Of a stretch of DNA of 64,000 bases, positions 18,731 to 27,561 are shown one piece after another (position 1 is the stretch's first letter; each line of letters opens with the position of its first letter). Position numbers and translations under genes: made by a program. The notes beneath the pieces are model-generated. The model was not told the DNA's origin and did no database searches. It saw only the letters and a list, made by a program, of their open reading frames with translations. The stretch spans positions 806,001 to 870,000 of the forward strand of contig NZ_JAKMUU010000001.1 of the NCBI RefSeq assembly GCF_027570035.1, given 5' to 3'. This DNA comes from Corynebacterium curieae. Lineage in GTDB: Bacteria; Actinomycetota; Actinomycetes; Mycobacteriales; Mycobacteriaceae.

Positions 18731-21247
18731 ATGACCTCCGTAAACCTTACTCGCACGGAAGCGGCAGAACGCTCCCAGATGATCGAGGTGGACCATTACG
18801 ATGTCACTTTAGACCTCAAGTATTCGGATACCCATTTCCTCTCCACTACGAAGGTGAGCTTCACTTCGCGGGAGATCGGCTCCACTTTCATCGACCTGCG
18901 CGCCGAAGAAGTGCACGAGGTACGCCTTAACGGCAATCCGCTGCCCACGAATTCTTATAATCCCACCTACGGCATTCCGCTATCCGGCCTCCAGGTGGCC
19001 GATTACGCGCTGGAAGTCACCGCCAAGATCCCCTATTCACGCACCGGCGAAGGCCTGCACCGCTTTGTGGATCCCGCCGATGACAAGGTCTACCTCTATA
19101 CGCAATTTGAAACCGCCGACGCCAAGCGCGTCTTTGCTTGTTTTGACCAACCGGATATGAAGGCCACCTATGCGCTGCACTTCAAGGCGCCTGAAGACTG
19201 GTCCATCATCACCAATGGCCCGGTAAACTGGGAAGGCGATGTAGCCAGTACGACCATCGATTACCCACTATCGACCTACCTGGTAGCCCTATGCGCCGGC
19301 CCTTACCACAAGGTCACCGATACCTGGCGCGGCGAGCTTACCGCTCACCCGGAAGGCAAGCCGGCCCAAAAACTAGAGGTGCCGCTAGGCATTTACTGCC
19401 GAGACTCCCTCGCCGATGCGCTCGATGCCGAGCGCCTATTTACCGAAACCAAGCAGGGCTTTGATTTCTACCACCGCAATTTCGGCTTCCCCTATCCCTT
19501 TGGCAAGTATGACCAGATCTTCGTGCCCGAGTTCAACGCCGGCGCGATGGAAAACGCCGGGTGCGTCACCATCCGCGATGAGTATGTCTTTACCTCCCAG
19601 GCCACGCACTATAAGTACGAGCGCCGCGCAGACACCATCCTGCACGAACTAGCCCATATGTGGTTCGGTGACCTCGTCACCATGCAGTGGTGGGATGATC
19701 TGTGGCTCAACGAGTCCTTCGCCACTTGGTCCGCCGCTATCTCCCAAGCGGAGGAAACCGAATACGATACTGCATGGGTCACCTTTGCCAATGTGGAGAA
19801 GTCCTGGGCGTATCAGCAGGATCAGCTGCCTACCACCCACCCGATTTCCACCGATGCCAGCGATATCGAGACCGTGGAGCAGAACTTCGACGGCATCACC
19901 TATGCCAAGGGCGCTTCCGTGCTGAAGCAACTGCAGGCCTATGTCGGCCGCGAAAACTTCCTCGCCGGAGTGCGCCGCCACTTTGCCGCCCATGCGTGGG
20001 GCAATGCCACCTTTGATGATCTGCTGGGCCACCTCGAAGATGCCTCCGGCCGCGACCTTTCCTTCTGGGCGCAGCAGTGGCTGAAGACCTCCGGCATCAA
20101 TACGCTCAGCGTAGCGCTCAACGCGGATGAATCCGGCAACATCACTCATGCCTATCTCACCCAGAGCGGCGATACTTTGCGCACCCACCGCGTAGCGGTG
20201 GGCCTGTACAACCTGCAGGAAGGCCGGGTGGTGCGCACCGAACGCATCGAGATGGATATCGATGGCGCCTCCACCGAGATCCCTGAGCTCATTGGCCGCC
20301 CACTGGCCGATATCGATTTCTTGCTGCCCAATGACGATGATCTGACTTACTGCCTTATCGAGCTGGATCCGGGCTCACTGCAGTTCCTGCTGGATAACAT
20401 CGATAAGTTTGCAGATCCCATGGCCCGCACCCTGTGCTGGTCCACCGCGTGGGAGATGACCCGCGCCGGAAATATGCGCGCCCGCGATTTCATCCAGCTG
20501 GTAGCCCGCGGCATGCAGGCCGAGACCGAGCTTGCAGTCCTCGAGCGCATTGTCCTGCAGGCCTCTAGCGCGCTGAAGAACTACGCCGATCCACAGTGGG
20601 CCGCCCAAAGCACCCTGCTTGCCGACGCCCTCCTCGACGGCGCCCGCAGCACCGATGCCCAACGCTCCATCATCTGCACCCAGGCGCTGGCAAAAATTCG
20701 TCTGCACGATAGTGCGCGCGACTACCTGCGCGGCGTACTGGAATCTTCTGCGGATGCAGGGCTGCGTTGGTCCGCACTGGCTGCACTCGCCGCCGATGGC
20801 CAGGTAGACGACGTCCCTGCCGCCGCGGATGCGCAACTTGAGCGCGATAATTCCGCTACCGGCTATTACTCTTCCCTGCGCGCCCGTGCCGCGGTAGCAA
20901 CCGCGGAGAACAAGCGCACAGTATGGGAGGACATCGTGGCGGGTAACCTCACCAACCGCGAGCTAACCTCCAAACTAGAGGGTTTGCTCTATCCGCATGC
21001 CGATAAGTTCCTCCCCACCGCCGAGTTCTTCGATATTGCGGAAAAGGTATGGGCTTCCCAATCGTCTGAGGTGGCGCTGACCACCGTGACGGGCCTCTTC
21101 CCTTCTTGGGATATCACCCAGAAAGGCCTGGACCGTGCTGATGCTTTCTTGGATAAGGATTTGCCCGGAGGTCTGCGCCGCACGGTAACCGAGCAGCGCG
21201 ACCGCGTGGCCCGCGCGCTGCGCAACCGCCAAATAGACGCTGGTTAA
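18731..21247 (+). CDS. pepN: Aminopeptidase N (M1 family zinc metallopeptidase)
   Basis: This 838-residue cytoplasmic aminopeptidase removes N-terminal residues from peptides. The exopeptidase motif GAMEN (in FNAGAMENAG) and the zinc site HELAH, followed by WLNESFA with the third ligand Glu, are all intact near residues 265-325. The C-terminal ERAP1-like helical domain is complete. Length and motifs match actinobacterial PepN, as does the divergent Rv2466c-like neighbour. The stop codon overlaps that of the convergent GntR gene in the palindromic TTAA at 21244-21247, so there is no spacer or terminator between them. Confidence 0.97.
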   Translation: MTSVNLTRTEAAERSQMIEVDHYDVTLDLKYSDTHFLSTTKVSFTSREIGSTFIDLRAEEVHEVRLNGNPLPTNSYNPTYGIPLSGLQVADYALEVTAKIPYSRTGEGLHRFVDPADDKVYLYTQFETADAKRVFACFDQPDMKATYALHFKAPEDWSIITNGPVNWEGDVASTTIDYPLSTYLVALCAGPYHKVTDTWRGELTAHPEGKPAQKLEVPLGIYCRDSLADALDAERLFTETKQGFDFYHRNFGFPYPFGKYDQIFVPEFNAGAMENAGCVTIRDEYVFTSQATHYKYERRADTILHELAHMWFGDLVTMQWWDDLWLNESFATWSAAISQAEETEYDTAWVTFANVEKSWAYQQDQLPTTHPISTDASDIETVEQNFDGITYAKGASVLKQLQAYVGRENFLAGVRRHFAAHAWGNATFDDLLGHLEDASGRDLSFWAQQWLKTSGINTLSVALNADESGNITHAYLTQSGDTLRTHRVAVGLYNLQEGRVVRTERIEMDIDGASTEIPELIGRPLADIDFLLPNDDDLTYCLIELDPGSLQFLLDNIDKFADPMARTLCWSTAWEMTRAGNMRARDFIQLVARGMQAETELAVLERIVLQASSALKNYADPQWAAQSTLLADALLDGARSTDAQRSIICTQALAKIRLHDSARDYLRGVLESSADAGLRWSALAALAADGQVDDVPAAADAQLERDNSATGYYSSLRARAAVATAENKRTVWEDIVAGNLTNRELTSKLEGLLYPHADKFLPTAEFFDIAEKVWASQSSEVALTTVTGLFPSWDITQKGLDRADAFLDKDLPGGLRRTVTEQRDRVARALRNRQIDAG
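20617..20630 (-). repeat. Dispersed motif, copy 3 (14 bp)
   Basis: GGGCGTCGGCAAGC on the minus strand, inside pepN, where the plus strand encodes LLADAL. Confidence 0.4.
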
Positions 21248-22017
21248 GTATTTTCTCCTGCGCCGCGGCCCGTGCTCGGCTCCGGCGCGGGTTCATCCCC
21301 CATTATCGCTTCTACGTTGACGATATCCGAGCGCAAAGACGCCTCTATATAGGCAATGGCTCTCCCCGCCTCATCTTTTAGCAGCCGCACGAACCGAAGC
21401 AGTGGGTGCGAACGGCTCACCTGCAGTAATTTCTGTTCCTCCATGCGAGCGGTGGCGGCGCTAATATTTTCGCGTTTGAACGCGGGCTTCAAGTTATAAC
21501 CGGCTAGTACTTCCATAATGGATTCGTGCAGGTCACACTGGTCGAGGTCGGGAACCATAGAGGCTGGGATGGTATAGCGCGAAAGGGCCACGGGTGCGTC
21601 ATCAACGAAAAATAATCGCTTGATTTCCCATACAAAGGTGGACTCGTCTACCGCCAGCACCGCAGCCGCGCCTTTTGCCACAGGCTCCTTGTTTACCGAT
21701 ACCACTCTTACGACGGTGTCGTGGCCTTGTTCGCGCAGCTGGGTGACGATCCCCTCTTTGCTGGTTAGGCTCAGCGTAGGGGCAACCGTGCGCACGTAGG
21801 TGCCGCCACTGCGCCCGCGGCGGCGATCGATGAGGCCTTCTACTTCCAAGATGTCTAAAGCATGGCGCACGGTCATGCGCGCGACATGAAATTCTTGAAC
21901 TAATTCGCGTTCAGTAGGCAAACGCTGACCGGGCGCTAGTTCATGGCGGGCAATCTTTTCGCGCAGGGAATCGGAGATAAGGAGATAGGCGGGCCGTTTA
22001 GGGCTTTGGGAAGTCAC
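21244..22017 (-). CDS. GntR-family regulator (HutC subfamily, UTRA domain)
   Basis: This is a 257-residue transcription factor. An N-terminal winged helix (about residues 8-75) shows LREKIARHELAPGQRLPTERELVQEF and VARMTVRHALDILEVEGLIDRR. A UTRA effector domain follows (about 90-235) with the typical VWEIKRLFFVDDAPVALSRYTIPA segment. It lies at one edge of the ABC transporter/CMD block and is the only regulator there, so it probably controls it. The palindromes of type AGACC..GGTCT near 29341 are candidate operators. A GTG start at 22017 has GAGGG upstream. Its stop overlaps that of convergent pepN. Confidence 0.9.
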   Translation of the reverse strand: MTSQSPKRPAYLLISDSLREKIARHELAPGQRLPTERELVQEFHVARMTVRHALDILEVEGLIDRRRGRSGGTYVRTVAPTLSLTSKEGIVTQLREQGHDTVVRVVSVNKEPVAKGAAAVLAVDESTFVWEIKRLFFVDDAPVALSRYTIPASMVPDLDQCDLHESIMEVLAGYNLKPAFKRENISAATARMEEQKLLQVSRSHPLLRFVRLLKDEAGRAIAYIEASLRSDIVNVEAIMGDEPAPEPSTGRGAGENT

Positions 22018-22091
22018 GGCCCTCGAGTGTAGTGGACAAACTGAACCTCAACCCCATTAATGTGTGATGTGTGTTACCAAAACTCGCACTG

Positions 22092-22808
22092 CTATTTGCG
22101 CAAATTAAGTTCAATTCGCGGCCTGACCTGGAGTTCCGTCAGCTGCGTAGTAGGCCCTGCGTCCACCACGGTACGAATGGCACGGGCCACCTCGGCTGGC
22201 GCGATAACTTGTGAGGGATCGTAGTCCTGCAGACCCTGCAGCATCGGAGTATCGGTAGGCCCTGGCGCTACGGAAGAGACGCGAATGCCCGGCTCAGAGA
22301 TGCGCAATCCGTCTGCCAGCGCATAGAGCGCGTGCTTCGTGGCCGCATAGACTACGTTATCGCCATAACTATGTCGGCCGGCACCAGAATTGATAAATAC
22401 TACGGTGCCTTCGGCCTTGCGCAGCTGCGGAAGAAGGGCGCGGGTGACCTCAGCAGGAGCATGCACATTGAGATCCATATGCGCGCGCCAGTTTTCTGGC
22501 GTGGCTTCTTCCACAGAATACTTGGTGGCCCGCGCAGCGGCGTGCACGAGTACGTCCACCCGATCCAATTCCGGCAGCGCCATGCCTTCATCAAGTCCGG
22601 CTACCAAGTCAATGGCTACCGGCGTAATGGAGGGCGATTCGGGCAGATCCGCCGCGCTTCGGCCCAAAGCGTAGACGTGGTGATCGCGTGCCAAATCGGC
22701 AATAATTTCCCGGCCCATGCCGCCGGTGGCGCCGGTGACAACGGCGACCCTCTGCGGAGCTTCGGTATCCGGGCTAGCTTGTGCGGTGGCATTCGAAGAA
22801 TTAGTCAT
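22092..22808 (-). CDS. Short-chain dehydrogenase/reductase
   Basis: This 238-residue SDR has the NADP-type glycine motif TGATGGMG at about residues 25-32, the NAG-equivalent HAAARATK and NSGAGRHSYGDNVVYAATK with catalytic Ser, Tyr and Lys. The N-terminal 18 residues are polar and poorly conserved. The substrate is unknown. It lies between the GntR regulator and the CMD-domain gene, all on the minus strand, so it may be part of the accessory locus, but synteny with an SDR of the pepN region cannot be excluded. Confidence 0.87.
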   Translation of the reverse strand: MTNSSNATAQASPDTEAPQRVAVVTGATGGMGREIIADLARDHHVYALGRSAADLPESPSITPVAIDLVAGLDEGMALPELDRVDVLVHAAARATKYSVEEATPENWRAHMDLNVHAPAEVTRALLPQLRKAEGTVVFINSGAGRHSYGDNVVYAATKHALYALADGLRISEPGIRVSSVAPGPTDTPMLQGLQDYDPSQVIAPAEVARAIRTVVDAGPTTQLTELQVRPRIELNLRK

Positions 22809-22863
22809 GCCACCCCATCATAGGGAACCTTCCTCCTCGTTACCGCTGCCCGGTTATCAACGG

Positions 22864-24078
22864 CTAACGGAACCGCTTGGGCACATCCGGCTGGCCCAGA
22901 GTAAGCATCAAGCGATTGGCCCAGTTGAAGAAGGACGAGGCGTAGATGAGGTCCAAGATGGACTGGTCATCGAATCCGACCGTGCGCAAGTCCGCGCATA
23001 GTTGTGCATCGAAGGCAAAGGGGGTTTCGGTCAGCGCTACGGCCGCGCGGCGGATAAGGTCCCACTTTTCGGATCCGAGGTCCGCTTCGATGCCTTCGTC
23101 CAAGAGGCGGTCAACGATCTCACGATCGCCGCCTTCCTGGACGCACCGCGCCTGGTGTACAGAGGCGCAATACTCACAACCGTTGTAGCGCGAAGCCACG
23201 GTGGCGGCGAGTTCGCGGTCCGCGCGGGAAAGGCCGCCTTCGGTGTTATAGAAGATGTCCAGGTCGGTCAACGTACGCGCCTTCAAGGCAGCGGGGTCGC
23301 GGGCGAGTAGGCGGAAGTACTCGGAGTCGATGCGTTCTGGTTTGATAAGGGCATCGGTATGCGCATCGGTAAAGTCTTTCTTCGCCAAGGCCTCTACCCA
23401 GGGCTTCCACCCCAGGGAGTGGTTGACAAAGTGGTCTGGCAACACGGTATCGGGCTGCAGAGTATTCGCGGTAGCCTCCCAGCCTGGGTCGGCTACACCA
23501 GCGGCACGCTCGGCTGCGGGGCGGGCAGCGGAGTCCTCGCCAGACAGTACGCGCAGGCCGTGGACCACGCGTAGCTGGAAGGCCAGAAAGGCCGCCAGCT
23601 GAGACAAGCTGACGATATCCGTAGCGGACCATCCGGCGGAATCCAGGTGCCCAATCGCCTCCGGAGAGGCATCCTTCGGGTGGAAGGCCAAAAGGTGGGC
23701 CCAATCGAGGGCGGCGGCCAAGCGCTCACCCAATACGCTCCCTGCAGCGGTATCGCCAAAGATAAGGAAGTCGCCCTGCTGATACGGGCCGGTGGACACG
23801 CCGCGCTGGCTAGCGGTACGCACGGCAGCGACGAGGTCCGCATCGGCTTCGTCGCTAAGTAGATCGAAATAGAAGTCCGCAGCCTCGCCGGTCTGATAAA
23901 TCGCGGCGGTAAAGGCCGCTACGGCATAGCGCTCGGCATAGGAAAATTCGCCTGGTTCCGCGGGTTCTAGCAAAGCGCTAAAACTCAGCTGCGCATTTTC
24001 CTGCGCATCGTGGCGAGCACGACGCAGCCGCTGCACCTCGGCGCTGGCGTGGGAAAGTTCATTAATAATATCGGTCAT
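22864..24078 (-). CDS. Fused double CMD-domain protein (alkylhydroperoxidase-like)
   Basis: This 404-residue protein joins two carboxymuconolactone-decarboxylase/AhpD-type domains. The N-terminal half (about residues 1-200) has no CxxC; it resembles what I recall as the Avi_7170-type CMD family. The C-terminal half (about 215-404) has the redox motif CEYCASVH (Cys301, Cys304, His308) and resembles the Avi_7169-type alkylhydroperoxidase family. In other bacteria these two are usually separate neighbouring genes beside an oligopeptide-type ABC transporter, exactly the partner seen here. It lies 30 bp downstream of the fused ATPase gene and is probably its operon partner. A detoxifying or thiol-dependent step on the imported compound is inferred. 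Confidence 0.83.
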   Translation of the reverse strand: MTDIINELSHASAEVQRLRRARHDAQENAQLSFSALLEPAEPGEFSYAERYAVAAFTAAIYQTGEAADFYFDLLSDEADADLVAAVRTASQRGVSTGPYQQGDFLIFGDTAAGSVLGERLAAALDWAHLLAFHPKDASPEAIGHLDSAGWSATDIVSLSQLAAFLAFQLRVVHGLRVLSGEDSAARPAAERAAGVADPGWEATANTLQPDTVLPDHFVNHSLGWKPWVEALAKKDFTDAHTDALIKPERIDSEYFRLLARDPAALKARTLTDLDIFYNTEGGLSRADRELAATVASRYNGCEYCASVHQARCVQEGGDREIVDRLLDEGIEADLGSEKWDLIRRAAVALTETPFAFDAQLCADLRTVGFDDQSILDLIYASSFFNWANRLMLTLGQPDVPKRFR

Positions 24079-24108
24079 ATCCTCAATCCAACCTTTCTGG
24101 GGCGGGGT

Positions 24109-25731
24109 TTATAGCCCCAAGTTTAGGTCCCCGGCACGGTAGCGGGAGCCGGGGATGGCATCTATCAGCTGGCGGGTGTAGTCGGTTTCCGGCTGTGCAA
24201 AGACCTGGGCTGTCGGCCCGGATTCCACTTGTTTGCCGCGGGAAAGCACGGAGACGGTATCGGAGATCTGGTTGACAACCGCAAGATCGTGCGAGATGAA
24301 GATATAGGTAAGCTCCAGCTCGCGCTGCAGCTCATCAAGCAGGCGCAGGATCTGTGCCTGCACGGTAACATCGAGCGCGGACACGGCCTCATCGAGCACC
24401 ACGAGTTCGGGCTCAATGATCATGGCGCGGGCGATGGCCACGCGCTGGCGCTGACCGCCGGAGAGTTCGGTGGGGCGGCGGGATGCCATAGAGGAATCTA
24501 GGGCCACCAAATCGAGGAATTCCCGTGCCTTCGCGCGGGCATCGCGTTTGGAAGCGCCGGTGAAATTGCGCACCGGCTCGGCGATGGTATCGCCGATGCT
24601 AAAGCGCGGGTCGAGCGAGCCAAAGGGATTTTGGTACACCATCTGGATGGAGCGGCGCAGCTCGCGGCGGCGTGTACCTCGGGCAGTGCTGATGTCTTCA
24701 CCGGCCAAGCGAATGCTGCCGGAGGTCGGCGTGCTCAACAAGGAGATAGCACGCCCAGTCGTGGTCTTACCGGAACCGGACTCGCCTACCAAGGCGTGGG
24801 TGGTGCCACGGGCAACGGAAAAATTAATGTCATCCACGGCAGTAAAATCCCCGAAGTGTTGACTAAGTCCTTCCACCTCGAGCAAGGTTTCATGCTGTGC
24901 TGACGCGGCGGCGCGCACCGGAGATGCGGCCTGTGAGGGGGTAGGGGCGGTGAGCGAGGGGGCGTCGGCAAGCAGGCGCTTGGAGTAGGCATGCTGGGGA
25001 TCGGTGAGGACGCGGGCGGCAACGCCAGACTCGCGGACGGTGCCCTTTTCCATCACCACGATGTTATTCGCCCGGTCGCCCGCCACGGCCAGATCATGCG
25101 TGATAAAGAGAATGCCCATGGTCAGCTCCTCGCGCATCTCATCGAGGAGATCCAAGATGATCTTCTGCACGGTGACATCCAGCGCGGACGTGGGCTCATC
25201 GGCGATGATGAGCTCCGGCTCCAATGCCACAGCCGCGGCGATAAGCACGCGCTGCTTCATTCCGCCGGAAAGCTCATGTGGGTATTGGTGATAGCGGCGC
25301 TGCGGATCATCGATGCCCACGCGCTCCAAGAGCTCCAAAGCCCTCTTCTTGCGGGAGGCTTTATCGCCCTGCGCGTGGATGGCCATGCCCTCTTCCACGG
25401 CGGCGCCGATGGTCTTGAGCGGGTTGAGCGAATTATTCGGATCCTGCGGGATCAAACCAATGCGGCGACCGCGCAGCTCCCGCCACTGCTTTTGGGAATA
25501 CTGCGTGACGTCGCGGCCGTCGAAAGTAATGCTGCCGGAAACAATCGAGGCATTATCCGGCAGCAGGCCAATGGCGGCCATGGCGGAGGTGGACTTGCCG
25601 GATCCGGATTCGCCAACGATGGCAGTCATTTCACCGGGGTTTACCTCCAGCTCCATGCCGCTTACCGCCTCCACCTCACCATGGGCGGTGCGGTAGGTAA
25701 TGGATAGATCACTAATGCTAAGCAGGGACAT
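24109..25731 (-). CDS. Oligopeptide-type ABC transporter, fused double ATP-binding protein
   Basis: This single 540-residue polypeptide contains two complete ABC ATPase domains that correspond to DppD and DppF. Domain 1 (about 1-255) has Walker A GESGSGKST, signature LSGGMKQRV and Walker B LIIADEPTS. Domain 2 (about 280-525) has GESGSGKTT, LSGGQRQRV and LVVLDEAVS. The linker is Ala/Pro-rich. It energises the permease pair encoded just upstream. Its ATG overlaps the permease stop by one base (TAATG). The linker DNA includes one copy of the dispersed GGGGGCGTCGGCAAGC motif (24958-24973). Confidence 0.93.
   Translation of the reverse strand: MSLLSISDLSITYRTAHGEVEAVSGMELEVNPGEMTAIVGESGSGKSTSAMAAIGLLPDNASIVSGSITFDGRDVTQYSQKQWRELRGRRIGLIPQDPNNSLNPLKTIGAAVEEGMAIHAQGDKASRKKRALELLERVGIDDPQRRYHQYPHELSGGMKQRVLIAAAVALEPELIIADEPTSALDVTVQKIILDLLDEMREELTMGILFITHDLAVAGDRANNIVVMEKGTVRESGVAARVLTDPQHAYSKRLLADAPSLTAPTPSQAASPVRAAASAQHETLLEVEGLSQHFGDFTAVDDINFSVARGTTHALVGESGSGKTTTGRAISLLSTPTSGSIRLAGEDISTARGTRRRELRRSIQMVYQNPFGSLDPRFSIGDTIAEPVRNFTGASKRDARAKAREFLDLVALDSSMASRRPTELSGGQRQRVAIARAMIIEPELVVLDEAVSALDVTVQAQILRLLDELQRELELTYIFISHDLAVVNQISDTVSVLSRGKQVESGPTAQVFAQPETDYTRQLIDAIPGSRYRAGDLNLGL
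24958..24973 (+). repeat. Dispersed 16-bp motif, copy 4
   Basis: GGGGGCGTCGGCAAGC inside the interdomain linker of the fused ABC ATPase gene, where the minus strand encodes LADAP. Confidence 0.45.
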
Positions 25732-26545
25732 TAGGCCGCCTTTCGCAGTGTCTGGCTGAGGTGATTGGCCGCGAGGACCACGGCGACGATGACGATTCCA
25801 GGGGCGATGGTCAGCCAGCCGGCCGTGGCGATGTAGTCGCGCGATTCAGAGATGAGCAGGCCCCATTCCGGGGTTGGGGGCGGAGCGCCATAGCCGAGGA
25901 AGCCGAGGGTGGCTAGCTGCAAAATGGCCAGGCCGAATTGCAGGGCGGCTACGGCGAAAACCGCGGTGAGTGAGTTGGGAAGAATATGGCGCACCAGCAC
26001 TTGGAAGGAAGAACCGCCGGAGCCATAGGCGGCCTCAACGAAATCGGAGCCGGCGACGCTGAGCACCTGGGAACGCGCGAGGCGCGCGAAGGTGGCCACG
26101 GAGGTAATGCCAACGGCGATGGCGGCATTGAAGATGCCGTGTCCGAGCACAATGATGACGGACAGCGAGAGCAACAGGCCGGGAATGGACAGCAGCACAT
26201 CCACGATGCGCATAATGACGACATCGATCCAGCCGCGGCGCACTCCGGCAATAATGCCCAAGATGGTGCCGACGAAGAGGCCGAAAAGTACGGCCAGCAG
26301 AGCGCCGAGTAGGGACTGACGCGCGCCGTAGACCACACGGGTATAGAGATCCCGGCCGACGGCATCGGTGCCGAACCAGTGCTGGAAGCTAGGTTGGAGC
26401 AGCGCCGTGGTGTCACCTCCCTGGTTCGGGTCTTGGGAGGTAAACAGTTGCGGGAACAGCGCGCAAAGCACCGCGACGCCCAGCACAATAAGCGCGAGAG
26501 TATGTTGCCCGGGGTGAGCTTCAGCTGTGTGGATTTGAGCTTCAT
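25731..26545 (-). CDS. Oligopeptide-type ABC transporter permease (DppC-like), frame broken near its start
   Basis: This is the inner-membrane permease of the DppC type, with an N-terminal helix (HTLALIVLGVAVLCALFPQL), the typical FGTDAVGRDLYTRVVYGARQSL entry and the EAA-like region AAYGSGGSSFQVLVRHILPNSL. The expected start is the ATG at 26545, which overlaps the upstream permease stop (ATGA). It reads MKLKSTQLKLTPG and then leaves the permease frame. Adding one C to the run at 26511-26514 would join the two parts into LKLTPGQHTLALIVLG. So a one-base loss, or a sequencing error, separates the start from about 250 intact residues. No good alternative start is seen in the permease frame. Confidence 0.82.
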
Positions 26546-27558
26546 GCTTGGACCTTCTTCTCGTGCGTTGCAGGGGTGTCGGTGTCGGTGGTGGTGGCAG
26601 CGGGGCTGCCAGATGCAGTGTCGTGCTCGCGCTCGCGCAGGCGCACGTCGAGCACTGGGTAGAGCAGGTCCACAATGAGATTGATGAGAACAAAGACGGT
26701 GGCGGCGAGCACCACAATGGCCAGCAGCACTGAGGTATCGCGGTTGGCCACCGCATCTACGGTCAGCGCGCCGATGCCGTGGCGAGCAAAAACCGCTTCC
26801 GTAACCACGGAGCCGCCGACGAGCTCACCAAAGGTAAGGCCGGCCATGGTCAGCGCTGGCAGTAGCGCGTTACGCAGGACATTGCGCCACAGCAACCAGG
26901 CGCCGCTAGCGCCTTTGGCACGCACCACCTGCACGAAGGACATATCCATTACCTCATCGATGGAGCGCAGCAGGACCTGTGCCAACGGCGCGGCTACAAA
27001 AATGGCGAGGGTGATTACCGGAAGGATGAGGTTTTGGGCGTCGCTCGCGCCAATGACCGGTACCCAGCCTAAGCCAAAGGAAAAGATCTGGATCAAGATG
27101 ATGCCGATCCAGAAGGTAGGCAGGGAGACCATAACGGAAGGCAGGCTACGGAAGAAGCTGCGCAGCCAGGAAAATGGGCCGAAGGTGGAGACAATTGCTA
27201 CGAGGAAAGCTAGGGCCACGCCTACGAGGAAGGCGAGGACGGCCAGCGCCAGCGTTGAGGGCAGGGCATCTGCCAGCATCTCCGATACGGCGGCACCGGT
27301 GGCGACAGAAAAGCCAAAGTCACCGGTAAGGAATCCCCCGAGGGCACTGAAGTAGCGGCTTAAGATCGGTTCATCGGCGCCGTAAACTTCGCGAATGGTG
27401 GCCAGCTGCTCGGCGTTGAGTCCTAGGTTGGGGTTGTCATAGCGGGAAGCGACGGCATCGCCAGGCAAGGCCGCCAAGAGAATGAAGGAAAGGGTGAAGG
27501 TTGCCCAGATGACGAGTACGGCTTGGCCGATGCGCAGGGCAATGGTTTTCAGGCTCAT
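26542..27558 (-). CDS. Oligopeptide-type ABC transporter permease (DppB-like)
   Basis: This 338-residue permease has a DppB layout: an N-terminal helix (AVLVIWATFTLSFILLAALPGD), a long external segment, and the binding-protein-dependent transport domain with the EAA-like region VRAKGASGAWLLWRNVLRNALLP. The C-terminal 30 residues are polar and Thr/Asp-rich. It starts 3 bp after the substrate-binding protein gene and overlaps the next permease by ATGA, so it is tightly coupled within the operon. It pairs with the DppC-like subunit to form the channel. Confidence 0.93.
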   Translation of the reverse strand: MSLKTIALRIGQAVLVIWATFTLSFILLAALPGDAVASRYDNPNLGLNAEQLATIREVYGADEPILSRYFSALGGFLTGDFGFSVATGAAVSEMLADALPSTLALAVLAFLVGVALAFLVAIVSTFGPFSWLRSFFRSLPSVMVSLPTFWIGIILIQIFSFGLGWVPVIGASDAQNLILPVITLAIFVAAPLAQVLLRSIDEVMDMSFVQVVRAKGASGAWLLWRNVLRNALLPALTMAGLTFGELVGGSVVTEAVFARHGIGALTVDAVANRDTSVLLAIVVLAATVFVLINLIVDLLYPVLDVRLREREHDTASGSPAATTTDTDTPATHEKKVQA

Positions 27559-27561
27559 GGT

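Noticed and set aside
26546..26756. Upstream in-frame extension of the DppC-like permease to 26756
   Set aside because: It lies entirely within the coding sequence of the DppB-like permease and reads as Pro/Ser/Thr shadow. The ATGA-coupled start with a one-base break explains the data better.
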